A stretch of 64,000 nucleotides of DNA from Anaerocolumna sp. (lineage in GTDB: Bacteria > Bacillota > Clostridia > Lachnospirales > Lachnospiraceae), in contig JAQSXJ010000035.1 of NCBI GenBank assembly GCA_029256725.1, forward strand, positions 1 through 64,000, written 5' to 3'. Position 1 is the first letter of the stretch; each line of letters starts with the position of its first letter. The notes under the pieces are model-generated. The model worked only from the letters and a program-made list of their open reading frames with translations. It made no database searches and was not told where the DNA came from. Below, one piece after another: positions 17,883 through 26,031 of this stretch. The position numbers and the translations under genes are program-made.

Positions 17883-18842
17883 TTAGACTTCCGAATTTCT
17901 TACGATAGCCACATTTTCTGCACAATTCTTCCACCCGAATTTCTTACGATAGCCACATTTTCTGCACAATTCTTCCACTGCTCTTCTTCCGGAAAAACCG
18001 TCATATATAACCTTTGCTCTTTGGCTGTCAATTATCTCGGCAAAGGGTACAGTCATTATATTTCCAAGACTTATAACTCCCTCTCCATCAAGACAGCAGG
18101 GAATAACAGTACCGTCAGACAGTATTCCAACATGAGTTCTTAGTCCATAACAGAAACCACAACCATCATCCTCTTCTTCTGCTAATGCAGGCCAGGTAAA
18201 TTCATAATCTCTGCTGATATAAACTCTGTCAGAAATCTTTATTCCTCTTCCCGGTTTCACATCTTCATTCAGACTCCCATTATAACCGTATACCTCTTCC
18301 AATTGGTTTAAATATTTGTCGGTAGCATTGATCTTATAAGGCGTCTTATTCGTATTTTCTGTTTTATCCATATTCCAGAAACGATAGGATATATTGGCTG
18401 TTGTTGAATGAAGTATCTCGTCTGCACCTTCAAGGATATCCTTAAGGTAACTGGCTCTGCTGTCAATTTCTATAGGACTATCAGACTCCTCCTCAACATT
18501 TCCTCCTCCAAAACTATGCAGAGAGAAATTTATCTGTCTTAATGCTTCTTTACCTGCTAATTCAGGGAGTGCCTTTTTGATAAGTGTTCCATTCGTTGTA
18601 ATGTTAACCTTTAATCCATGTTCATTACATATGGTAAGAAAACTGCCTAACCTCGGATGCAGCAGTGGTTCCCCTTTTACATGAAGATAGACATAATCTG
18701 TAAAGGGGCTTATCTCCTCTATTATTCTTTCAAAATACTCCTGAGACATAAAAGTACTCTTCCGTTGCGTTTTAGGGCAGAAACTACAGGACAGATTACA
18801 TAGGTTCGTTATCTCTATATATATTTTTTTAAACCGTTTCAT
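17883..18842 (-). CDS. Radical SAM/SPASM protein with an altered C-terminus
   Basis: A 319-residue radical SAM protein. The cluster motif is CNLSCSFC (C15, C19, C22), VKGEPLLHP and NITTNGTLI follow, and a SPASM-like C-terminal region carries CGFC, IPCCLDGEG, LGNI and CRKCGYRKKF for a further iron-sulfur cluster. Such proteins modify peptides or enzymes; no peptide substrate gene is visible nearby. The last codons are unusual: a 44-base segment is exactly duplicated in tandem (17891-17934 and 17935-17978), and since 44 is not a multiple of three the second copy is read in another frame, replacing the probable original ending GSLK with a longer tail. The sequence ahead of ATG 18842 has a weak ribosome site. 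Confidence 0.85.
   Translation of the reverse strand: MKRFKKIYIEITNLCNLSCSFCPKTQRKSTFMSQEYFERIIEEISPFTDYVYLHVKGEPLLHPRLGSFLTICNEHGLKVNITTNGTLIKKALPELAGKEALRQINFSLHSFGGGNVEEESDSPIEIDSRASYLKDILEGADEILHSTTANISYRFWNMDKTENTNKTPYKINATDKYLNQLEEVYGYNGSLNEDVKPGRGIKISDRVYISRDYEFTWPALAEEEDDGCGFCYGLRTHVGILSDGTVIPCCLDGEGVISLGNIMTVPFAEIIDSQRAKVIYDGFSGRRAVEELCRKCGYRKKFGWKNCAENVAIVRNSEV
17891..17978. repeat. Exact 44-bp tandem duplication inside a radical SAM gene
   Basis: Two adjacent identical 44-base copies start at 17891 and 17935, each beginning CCGAATTTCTTACGATAGCC. Identity across all 44 positions implies a recent event. Confidence 0.95.
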
Positions 18843-18964
18843 TTTTTCCTCTATTCCAGCACCTTTCGATAACCAATATTTGTATAAACCTCTGAGGATT
18901 GCACAAAATTAAGAGTATCAAATATTATCAGTTTTTACAAGCTGAATATTTCAGGAGGTTGCGG

Positions 18965-19894
18965 ATGTTTACACAGAAACGTCTATCACAGGCATATAAG
19001 AATGCTAAAGTCGAATATTTTGATAAAGATTCCAGGTATATATTCTTTAGTGACTGCCACAGAGGAGATGATAGTGCATCGGATGAATTTGCCAAGAATC
19101 AGCACGTTTTCCTGCATGCACTGGATTACTATTATAATAAAGGTTATAAATATGTAGAGGTCGGTGACGGAGATGAACTTTGGGAATATACAGACTTTAA
19201 TCATATTAGACTTGCTCATACCGATGTATTCCTTGGGATGAAGAAATTCAGTAATGATAACCGTCTGATTTTCCTCTTCGGCAATCACAATATTTATCTA
19301 AAGAAAAATCGTTTTGTAAAAAAGAACTACTATAGTTATTACGATGAATATAATCAGAAAAAACAGAGCCTTTTTACCAATCTAACGCCACATGAAGCTA
19401 TTGTACTCAAACACCGGGAAACGGGTCAGGAAATACTTGTAGTTCACGGTCATCAAGGTGACCTGATGAATGATCAACTCTGGTTCATTTCCATGCTTAT
19501 GCTGCGTTATATCTGGCGTTTCTTACATGTAGTTGGTTTGCACAGTCCTGCCAGTCCCGCTAAGAACCTCTATAAGCGCCATAAGATTGAAAAAAATTAT
19601 AAGGTATGGATTATTAAAAATAAGCGAATGCTGATCTGTGGGCATACCCACAGGCCCCATTTCCCCAAAACCAGTGAACTTCCTTACTATAATACCGGTT
19701 GTTGCGTACATTCCAAAGGACTGACCGGAATAGAAATCATCAATGATACAATTCTTATGGTAGAATGGAGAATTAAAGCAGATGACAATGGTACCTTAAA
19801 TATTGTCCGAACGGTTGTAAGAGGTCCTGAAAAAATCTGCAAATACAAAATGGACAATTTTCCTTGTCTTAGCAAATATTTTAATGAAGTATGA
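18965..19894 (+). CDS. Calcineurin-like metallophosphoesterase
   Basis: A 309-residue binuclear metallophosphoesterase. The five family blocks are present: FFSDCHRGD (D30, H32), EVGDGDELWE, FLFGNHN, VVHGHQGD and ICGHTHRPHF. The overall pattern resembles LpxH-like and UDP-diacylglucosamine-hydrolase-like members, but that substrate is not expected in a Gram-positive cell, so the substrate is unknown. The start at ATG 18965 is chosen because TCAGGAGG lies upstream at correct distance; a TTG 66 bases earlier has none. Divergent from the radical SAM gene. Confidence 0.85.
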   Translation: MFTQKRLSQAYKNAKVEYFDKDSRYIFFSDCHRGDDSASDEFAKNQHVFLHALDYYYNKGYKYVEVGDGDELWEYTDFNHIRLAHTDVFLGMKKFSNDNRLIFLFGNHNIYLKKNRFVKKNYYSYYDEYNQKKQSLFTNLTPHEAIVLKHRETGQEILVVHGHQGDLMNDQLWFISMLMLRYIWRFLHVVGLHSPASPAKNLYKRHKIEKNYKVWIIKNKRMLICGHTHRPHFPKTSELPYYNTGCCVHSKGLTGIEIINDTILMVEWRIKADDNGTLNIVRTVVRGPEKICKYKMDNFPCLSKYFNEV

Positions 19895-19958
19895 TAAAAC
19901 TAAAAGGCTGTTTTTTCTACTACGGATTCAGAAATAAGCAATTCAAATACAGCAGAGG

Positions 19959-20047
19959 TTAAGATGTGGCAATTTAAGATGTGGCAATGTAGTATCCTGT
20001 ACACATGACGGCACCCTGTTGACAGGACCGCCTGCTTGTTATACTAT
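19959..20047 (+). promoter_or_regulatory. larE promoter with an upstream 15-bp direct repeat
   Basis: TTGACA (20019-20024) and TACTAT (20042-20047) are 17 bases apart. Immediately upstream, TTAAGATGTGGCAAT is repeated exactly twice in tandem (19959-19973 and 19974-19988), ending 30 bases before the -35 box, a position suitable for an activator. Confidence 0.65.
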
Positions 20048-20110
20048 TAGATTGTTAACAATTCATAGTTAAATAATCGTATTGTAGTATTTGCAGGAAA
20101 AGAGGAACAT

Positions 20111-20914
20111 ATGGAACTACATGAAAAATTTGAGGTATTAAAAAAGAATCTCTCCTCCCTTGACAACCTTTGTATTGCTTTCTCAGGTGGTGTAGACTCT
20201 ACCTTTTTATTAAAAGCTGCATTTGATGTATTAGGTGATAAAGTGTTAGCAATTACTGCCCGCTCATCTACTTATCCTGAAAGAGAGTTTAAGGAGGCGG
20301 TAGCCTTTACTCAGAAATATGGCATACCTCATGAAGTAATTTATTCAGAGGAACTGGATGTTGACGGCTTCTCAGATAACCCCGTTAACCGCTGTTATTT
20401 GTGCAAAAATGAACTATTTGATAAAATCATTGACATAGCAGTTGGCAGAGGCATCACAAGTATTGCAGAAGGTTCTAATATGGATGATTTAGGAGACTAC
20501 CGTCCTGGACTTCAGGCAGTATCCGAACACAAGGTACTAAGTCCTTTACGAGCTGCTGAGCTTACCAAAGATGAAATCAGAGCTCTCTCAAAGGAAATGG
20601 ATCTTCCTACCTGGAACAAACCAGCCTTTGCCTGTCTCTCCTCAAGATTTCCATATGGACAGAAAATCACAAGAGAGAAACTTGAAATGGTTGATAAAGC
20701 AGAGCAATTCTTATTAGACCACGGTTTCAGACAGGTTCGTGTAAGACATCACGGTGAAATAGCAAGAATTGAAGTAGGACAGCCTGAGATGGAGAAATTC
20801 TTTCATGTTGACCTGATGAAGGAAGTACAGGAGAATTTTAAAAAGTTTGGATTTTCTTATACTGCATTAGATTTAAAAGGTTACCGTACAGGCAGTATGA
20901 ACGAGACTTTATAG
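20111..20914 (+). CDS. larE: ATP-dependent sacrificial sulfur transferase LarE
   Basis: A 267-residue PP-loop protein. LarE adenylates the pyridinium dicarboxylic acid precursor and donates sulfur from its own cysteine to make the nickel-pincer nucleotide cofactor of lactate racemase and related enzymes. The PP-loop is SGGVDS (25-30); NRCYLCKNELF carries a CxxC; the sacrificial cysteine matches C175 in FACLSSRFPYG. Length is typical. larA, larB and larC are not in the window, so the partners must be elsewhere or the sulfur goes to another target. Own promoter and terminator indicate a single-gene unit. Confidence 0.88.
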   Translation: MELHEKFEVLKKNLSSLDNLCIAFSGGVDSTFLLKAAFDVLGDKVLAITARSSTYPEREFKEAVAFTQKYGIPHEVIYSEELDVDGFSDNPVNRCYLCKNELFDKIIDIAVGRGITSIAEGSNMDDLGDYRPGLQAVSEHKVLSPLRAAELTKDEIRALSKEMDLPTWNKPAFACLSSRFPYGQKITREKLEMVDKAEQFLLDHGFRQVRVRHHGEIARIEVGQPEMEKFFHVDLMKEVQENFKKFGFSYTALDLKGYRTGSMNETL

Positions 20915-20924
20915 AGTAATACAT

Positions 20925-20970
20925 GATTCTAAGAAATAGCATTAATCATTTCTTAGAATCTTTCTTTTTT
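20925..20970 (+). terminator. Terminator of larE
   Basis: GATTCTAAGAAAT pairs perfectly with ATTTCTTAGAATC around a ten-base loop, followed by TTTCTTTTTT. Confidence 0.9.
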
Positions 20971-20996
20971 ATTATCATCTGTTTCATACTTAACAT

Positions 20997-21025
20997 TTGA
21001 CATGTACTCTAAGAAAGGATACTAT
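20997..21025 (+). promoter_or_regulatory. Sigma-A promoter of the ArsR regulator gene
   Basis: TTGACA (20997-21002) and TACTAT (21020-21025) are 17 bases apart. The palindrome found at the P-ATPase promoter is not repeated here. Confidence 0.75.
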
Positions 21026-21079
21026 AGTAAGCATAAGGGTTTTCACAATTAAAGGAAACCAATTCAAAGGAGTTACTAT

Positions 21080-21451
21080 ATGAATAACATTACCATGCCG
21101 CATGATCATGGACAGAATATTGATAAAGTACTGGAAAAAATGCCGGAGGCTTCTATGTTCTTAGAGGCAGCCATTACCTTTCAGCAACTATGTGACGGAT
21201 CTCGTTTGCGTATATTGTGGCTGTTATGCCACTCGGAGGAATGTGTCTCCAATATTGCCGCAGCTGTTAATATGAGCGGTGCAGCCGTATCCCATCATCT
21301 GAAAACACTAAAATTAAATAATCTTATAATTAGCAGACGCGATGGAAAAGAAGTTTATTATACACTGGCTGATAACAAAAAAGCACATTTGGTGCATCAA
21401 ATGATCGATGATTACTTTCAATTAAATTGTCCCACCAATCATAACCACTAG
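21080..21451 (+). CDS. ArsR/SmtB-family metal-responsive repressor
   Basis: A 123-residue winged-helix repressor. Helix alpha-3 to the recognition helix reads EECVSNIAAAVNMSGAAVSHHLKTLKLNNLI and the wing is SRRDGKEVYYTL. A histidine-rich N-terminus (MPHDHGQ) and an alpha-5 region with HLVHQMIDDYFQLNC ending TNHNH could bind zinc or cadmium, as in SmtB/CzrA-type sensors. The P-ATPase gene lies convergent, 78 bases beyond the stop, and a palindrome overlaps the start of that transport operon, so it is the likely repressor of metal export. Metal identity is inferred. Confidence 0.88.
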   Translation: MNNITMPHDHGQNIDKVLEKMPEASMFLEAAITFQQLCDGSRLRILWLLCHSEECVSNIAAAVNMSGAAVSHHLKTLKLNNLIISRRDGKEVYYTLADNKKAHLVHQMIDDYFQLNCPTNHNH

Positions 21452-21457
21452 GGTAAT

Positions 21458-21517
21458 AAAAAAACTATTTTGAACCAAGTAATTTCTTAGAAATTAAGGT
21501 ACAAAATAGTTTTTTTA
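21458..21517. terminator. Bidirectional terminator between arsR-type gene and P-ATPase
   Basis: AAAAAAACTATTTTG on the left pairs with CAAAATAGTTTTTTT on the right, giving T-runs on both strands. Confidence 0.85.
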
Positions 21518-21529
21518 TTTATTATAATA

Positions 21530-23380
21530 TTACAACTTTCTGATATTCAATGCTCGCATAGCATTCAAAATAGCAATTACTGACACGCCAACATCTGAGA
21601 ATACTGCTGCCCACATAGAAGCAAAACCAAGAGCTCCCAGTATCAATACAACACCTTTTACTCCTAAAGCAAGTACAATATTCTGTCTGACGATACGAAG
21701 TGTCTTCTTGGAGATCTTCATGACCTCTGCAATCTTAGATGGTTCATCGGTCATAATAACTACATCTGCCGCTTCAATGGCTGCATCTGAACCTAAACCA
21801 CCCATTGCTATACCAATATCCGCTCTTGCAAGCACCGGTGCATCGTTAATCCCATCACCTACAAAGGCCAGCTTTCCTTTTGGACTCTTCTCCTGCATTA
21901 ATTCTTCCATACGGTCAACTTTATCTGCCGGAAGCAATTCTGTATAAGCTTTCGTAAGCTTTAATTCACTTGCCACCTTCTGGCCTACAACATCTGCATC
22001 ACCTGTTAACATCACTGTTTTACGGATACCTGCGGCCTTTAAATCCTGTATTGCACGAGGAGAATCCTCTTTAATCTCATCTTCTATACAAATATAACCT
22101 GCATATTTTCCATCAATTGAGAGGTGAACAACTGTGCCCGCCTGTTGCTCCTCCTTATTGAGTATATTCTCCCTTTTCATTAGTTTAGCGTTACCTGCTA
22201 AAACTTCTTTACCATCTATGACAGCTTTAACACCATGACCAGGAATTTCCTCAATCTCACCGATACGAGAAGTATCTATCTCTTTCCCGAAAGCCTTTTT
22301 TATAGAAAGAGCAATGGGATGATTTGAATAGTCCTCTGCATAAGCTGCAATTTCTAACAGTTCTTCTACTGTTATTTCTTCCGGTAATATCTTGCTGACT
22401 GCGAAGGAACCTTTGGTAAGTGTTCCTGTCTTGTCAAATACCACTATTTCTGTATCTGCCAGAGCTTCCAGGTAATTGCTGCCCTTTACAAGAACACCGG
22501 ACTTTGAAGCGCCGCCGATTCCACCAAAGAAACTTAACGGAATAGAAATAACCAGCGCACAAGGACAAGAAATAACTAAAAAGGTTAAGGCTCTGGCAAT
22601 CCAGATACTAAATTCCTGACCCAAAAGCAGTGGTGGTAATACTGCAAGTAATACAGCTGCAATAACAACTATAGGAGTATAATACCTTGCAAACTTGGTG
22701 ATGAAATTCTCACTTTTACTTTTCTTATCACTGGCATTCTCCACCAGTTCCAGAATCTTGGCAACGGTAGACTGCTCGAATTCTTTTGTTACTTTTATAT
22801 TCAACACTCCGGTCTGGTTAATACAACCGCTGATAATATCCTGCCCTGGCTGCACATCTCTGGGTACCGACTCACCGGTTAAAGCAGAAGTATCTACCGT
22901 AGATATCCCTTCAAGAACTATACCGTCAAGAGGTATTCTCTCACCGGGTTTAACAACAACCGTATCTCCTACCAGTACTTCTTCCGGATCTACCTGCACC
23001 AGCTTTCCTTCTCGTAATACATTAGCATAGTCCGGTCTTATATCCATAAGCTCAGAAATGGAACGTCTGGATTTTGAAACAGCGTAGGATTGAAACCATT
23101 CTCCTACCTGGTAAAACAACATTACTGCAACACCTTCCGGATACTCCCCTAAAAAGAAGGCTCCTACTGTTGCTACAGCCATAAGAAAGTTTTCATCAAA
23201 AACCTGTCCGTGCAGGATATTTCTGCCCGCTTTTAAAAGAATATCGCCTCCAATTACCAGGTATACAATTAAAAAGACTGCTAATTTTGGGATTCCCTCA
23301 AAAGGAAGCAGTATAGCTATGGCATAAAGCACTGCTGTCAGCAGTATACGCAACAATTGCTTCTTCTCTCTTTTAGACAT
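21530..23380 (-). CDS. Heavy-metal P1B-type ATPase (Zn/Cd/Pb export type)
   Basis: A 616-residue membrane pump that uses ATP to move metal ions out of the cytoplasm. The metal-site motif is CPC (272-274), the phosphorylated aspartate is D316 in FDKTGTLTKG, TGES is at 168-171, and GDGINDAP closes the P domain. Membrane pairs lie near 10-46, 64-92, 235-285 and at the C-terminus. It has no N-terminal metal-binding domain; a separate 72-residue HMA protein is encoded just upstream. The start at 23380 has GGAGGTAAAT in front; a TTG four codons earlier is part of that site. The CPC motif with zinc/cadmium-type surroundings suggests Zn, Cd or Pb. Confidence 0.93.
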   Translation of the reverse strand: MSKREKKQLLRILLTAVLYAIAILLPFEGIPKLAVFLIVYLVIGGDILLKAGRNILHGQVFDENFLMAVATVGAFFLGEYPEGVAVMLFYQVGEWFQSYAVSKSRRSISELMDIRPDYANVLREGKLVQVDPEEVLVGDTVVVKPGERIPLDGIVLEGISTVDTSALTGESVPRDVQPGQDIISGCINQTGVLNIKVTKEFEQSTVAKILELVENASDKKSKSENFITKFARYYTPIVVIAAVLLAVLPPLLLGQEFSIWIARALTFLVISCPCALVISIPLSFFGGIGGASKSGVLVKGSNYLEALADTEIVVFDKTGTLTKGSFAVSKILPEEITVEELLEIAAYAEDYSNHPIALSIKKAFGKEIDTSRIGEIEEIPGHGVKAVIDGKEVLAGNAKLMKRENILNKEEQQAGTVVHLSIDGKYAGYICIEDEIKEDSPRAIQDLKAAGIRKTVMLTGDADVVGQKVASELKLTKAYTELLPADKVDRMEELMQEKSPKGKLAFVGDGINDAPVLARADIGIAMGGLGSDAAIEAADVVIMTDEPSKIAEVMKISKKTLRIVRQNIVLALGVKGVVLILGALGFASMWAAVFSDVGVSVIAILNAMRALNIRKL

Positions 23381-23426
23381 ATTTACCTCCAATCCAACTC
23401 ATTGAAGAGATTAGTTAAGTTTCTTT

Positions 23427-23500
23427 AAAAAAAGCTGCTGCAAACTATAAATATCTTCTCCGGTAGTAATTATAATATACAGAGAATTCTGCAACAGCTC
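23427..23500 (-). terminator. Terminator-like hairpin between the HMA gene and the P-ATPase
   Basis: On the minus strand GAGCTGTTGCA pairs with TGCAGCAGCTT across a ~47-base loop and is followed by TTTTTT. It may reduce readthrough from the metallochaperone gene into the pump gene. Confidence 0.55.
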
Positions 23501-23507
23501 ATTATAC

Positions 23508-23726
23508 TTATGCCTTTACTATTACATCCGGCTCAATTTTTTTAATTAATCTTTTTGCTTCATTTAACACTTCATCATACTTGTCATCAGGAGCTTCCAG
23601 TTCCATCTTCTGGCTGAGAAAGTTAACTTTTACCCCTGTAACTCCCTCCACTTTCTTAATGGCATTTTCAATTTTAGCAGCGCAGTTCGCGCAGTCAAGA
23701 TCCTGTAATTTAATTGATTTTTTCAT
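23508..23726 (-). CDS. Heavy-metal-associated (HMA) domain metallochaperone
   Basis: A 72-residue single HMA domain with the metal-binding motif LDCANCAAKIENAI (CxxC) and the usual beta-alpha-beta pattern (VEGVTGVKVNFLSQKMEL). It equals the N-terminal metal-binding domain normally fused to pumps of this class, and the adjacent pump lacks that domain, so it probably delivers metal to it or regulates it in trans. First gene of the metal-export unit, behind a canonical promoter and an operator-like palindrome. Confidence 0.9.
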   Translation of the reverse strand: MKKSIKLQDLDCANCAAKIENAIKKVEGVTGVKVNFLSQKMELEAPDDKYDEVLNEAKRLIKKIEPDVIVKA

Positions 23727-23793
23727 ATAATATCCCCTTTCAGACTTTTATAATTATTATTATTTAATGTTATATCAGGTGAACCTTTTATCA

Positions 23794-23851
23794 ATTAAAC
23801 AATCATTTAATTGTTTAATCATAGTATATGCATTGTATGACTTTTTGTCAA
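23794..23851 (-). promoter_or_regulatory. Promoter and overlapping palindromic operator of the metal-export genes
   Basis: On the minus strand TTGACA (23846-23851) and TATACT (23823-23828) are 17 bases apart. Directly downstream, covering the expected transcription start, is the inverted repeat ATTAAACAAT-N6-ATTGTTTAAT (23794-23803 and 23810-23819). The position fits repression by the ArsR/SmtB protein encoded at 21080-21451. Confidence 0.7.
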
Positions 23852-23884
23852 TAGAATTTATTGAAATTCTTTCTCAATATAAAT

Positions 23885-23943
23885 AAAAAACCAGGAGGTA
23901 ATCTCAAGCAGGATAACCGCTTACTATTCGCCTCATGGTTTTT
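23885..23943 (-). terminator. Terminator of the molybdenum-cofactor operon
   Basis: On the minus strand AAAACCATGAGG pairs with CCTCCTGGTTTT with a small bulge, followed by TTTTATTT, right after the mogA-like stop. Confidence 0.7.
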
Positions 23944-23950
23944 ACAACTC

Positions 23951-24445
23951 TTATGATATACTTCCGCATTCACCGTCTTCCCCTTTTAAAATAGCAAGAC
24001 CATGTTCTAAAGTATCTATAATATAACTTAAGTTTTCCCTTACTGCTTTAGGACTCCCCGGAAGATTAATAACCAGTGTGTGTTTTCTGATAACTGCTGT
24101 TCCCCTGCTAAGCATCGCCCTTTTAGTTATCTGAAGGCTGTTATAACGCATTGCTTCTGCAATACCTGGTACTTCTCTCTCTCCGATATTTTTGGTAGCC
24201 TCCGGAGTCACATCCCTTACGGAGAATCCTGTTCCACCAGTGGTAAGAATAAGATCTACTTTTCCGGAATCACACCAATTTATCATAACTTCCTCAAGCT
24301 GCTTTTGCTCATCAGGCAACAGGATATATTCTACTACCTGAAACCCCTGCTCTTTGGTTATTTCCTTAATAACCCTACCGCTGGTATCCGTTCTTTCTCC
24401 TCTGCTTCCTTTATCACTGGCAGTAATGATGCCTACTCTTATCAT
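23951..24445 (-). CDS. MogA/MoaB-family molybdopterin adenylyltransferase
   Basis: A 164-residue cytoplasmic protein of the MPT-binding family that adenylates molybdopterin in molybdenum cofactor synthesis. Motifs are GIITASDKGSRGERTD, LILTTGGTGFSVRDVTPEAT and INLPGSPKAVRENL. The start at ATG 24445 is preceded by AAGGAG at seven bases; an upstream in-frame start has none. Last gene of the operon moaC-moaA-MOSC-this gene. MogA and MoaB are hard to tell apart without a tree, so no symbol is given. Confidence 0.9.
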   Translation of the reverse strand: MIRVGIITASDKGSRGERTDTSGRVIKEITKEQGFQVVEYILLPDEQKQLEEVMINWCDSGKVDLILTTGGTGFSVRDVTPEATKNIGEREVPGIAEAMRYNSLQITKRAMLSRGTAVIRKHTLVINLPGSPKAVRENLSYIIDTLEHGLAILKGEDGECGSIS

Positions 24446-24561
24446 AACATTTCTCCTTCGCAACCTGTATCTCAAATAAAAGGCCAGGTAGAAAATAAAT
24501 ACGCTTAGTTAATAAAAATATAGGTAGATATAGTTCATAGACATGTTGAATAAACATTAAA

Positions 24562-24993
24562 TTAGTTTAATATATTGATTTCATCACCCACTGAAATAAT
24601 TCCGCCTCTTAACACCACGGCAAATACTCCTTCTCTGGGCATTATGCAATCTCCAACCTTATAAAAGATTTCACAATGGCTATGGCACTCTTTGCCGATC
24701 TGGGTTATTTCAAACAAAACCTCCCCTGACTCCAACCTGGTACCTATAGGCAGATTTCTTAAGTCATATCCTTCAACAATTACATTCTCGCCAAAGGCTC
24801 CTTTATCAACTCCGGCACCTTTCCTATTAAATTCCTCTATTTTTTCCTGAGATATCAGGCTTACCTGTCTGTGCCAGTTTCCGGCATGGGCATCCCCCTC
24901 TATTCCAAAATTCTCAATAAATTTAGCTTTATCAATGCTTATTTTCTGAGTACCTCTTTTTTCACTGATACATAGAGCCAATATTTTTCCCAT
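24562..24993 (-). CDS. MOSC domain protein
   Basis: A 143-residue stand-alone MOSC domain. Conserved blocks are GIEGDAHAGNWHRQVSL, GAFGENVIVEGYDL, IGTRL and the cysteine in GKECHSHCEIF, which in MOSC proteins is linked to sulfur or molybdenum cofactor transfer. It sits inside a molybdenum cofactor operon, 17 bases after moaA, supporting a role in cofactor sulfuration or delivery. No molybdoenzyme gene is in the window. Confidence 0.9.
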   Translation of the reverse strand: MGKILALCISEKRGTQKISIDKAKFIENFGIEGDAHAGNWHRQVSLISQEKIEEFNRKGAGVDKGAFGENVIVEGYDLRNLPIGTRLESGEVLFEITQIGKECHSHCEIFYKVGDCIMPREGVFAVVLRGGIISVGDEINILN

Positions 24994-25010
24994 ATGAAAC
25001 TGCCCCTTTC

Positions 25011-26000
25011 TTAACCGCCTATCTGTGACATTCCCTTTTCTTCCAGAGTTTCAGCGATAGTCTGTCTGTCTTTTGTAAAAACATGGCTTTCTGGTTTTCT
25101 GTCAATAGCTTTTTTAATAATGTTCTTTAATTCTTCCTTAGAACTTCCCTCTCTTAGCGCTACCTTTAAATCCATACCGCCGCTATATTGAAGGCAAGTC
25201 TTAAGTATTCCTGTGGATGTCAGCCTCACCCTGTTACAGGAGGAACAGAACTCATGACTTACTGCACTGATGAAACCGATTTTACCTTGAAAACCAGGAA
25301 TATTATAATACCTGCCGGGACCATTTCCCAAACTTTTGATATAAGGCTCTAATTCACTATAAGAACTTCCAAGGATATCTAGAATCTCCTGTTCAGAATA
25401 ACTCTCCATATTTTTACCATACCCTAAGGGCATAATTTCTATAAAACGAACATGGAGCTTTGCATTCTTTGCCAGGGCAGCTAAAGACAATAAACTATTC
25501 CTATCATTAAACTGCCTTAAAGGTACACAGTTTATTTTAATCGGTATACTTTGATACGCGAGCGCTTTATCTATACTATTTCTTACCTTTAATAGTCCAT
25601 CAAAACCTGTTAACTCTATAAACTTATTCTGATCCAAAGTATCCAGGCTGATGTTAATACCATCAATTCCTGCCTTAGCCAGTGCTTCCAGGTGCTCCTC
25701 CAGATAGATGCCATTCGTGGTAAGGGTTACTTTTTCAATTCCATTAACCTGCTTCAGCTTCCCGACCAGACTGGAAACATCTTTTCTTATCAGGGGTTCA
25801 CCACCTGTCAGTTTAATCTTTCGTATTCCTAGTTCGCCAAAGCATTCTGCTATGGTAACAATTTCCTCATAGGTCATTATGGCACTGTGGGGAAGGAAGG
25901 TAACTCCCTCCTTCGGCATGCAATATACACATCTTAAATTACAGCGGTCAGTTATGGATATGCGCACATAGTCTATTTCCCTGTTGTATTTATCTATCAT
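25011..26000 (-). CDS. moaA: GTP 3',8-cyclase MoaA
   Basis: A 329-residue radical SAM enzyme that converts GTP to 3',8-cyclo-GTP, the first step of molybdopterin synthesis. The N-terminal cluster motif is CNLRCVYC (C20, C24, C27), KLTGGEPLIRKD is the SAM-binding glycine motif, and a second cluster is bound by CSSCNRVRLTSTGILKTC near the C-terminus. The conserved C-terminal GG needed for activity is present (SQIGG). Length matches the family. Encoded 31 bases after moaC. Confidence 0.96.
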   Translation of the reverse strand: MIDKYNREIDYVRISITDRCNLRCVYCMPKEGVTFLPHSAIMTYEEIVTIAECFGELGIRKIKLTGGEPLIRKDVSSLVGKLKQVNGIEKVTLTTNGIYLEEHLEALAKAGIDGINISLDTLDQNKFIELTGFDGLLKVRNSIDKALAYQSIPIKINCVPLRQFNDRNSLLSLAALAKNAKLHVRFIEIMPLGYGKNMESYSEQEILDILGSSYSELEPYIKSLGNGPGRYYNIPGFQGKIGFISAVSHEFCSSCNRVRLTSTGILKTCLQYSGGMDLKVALREGSSKEELKNIIKKAIDRKPESHVFTKDRQTIAETLEEKGMSQIGG

Positions 26001-26031
26001 AATACTGCCTCATTTCATAAGCTGAATTACT

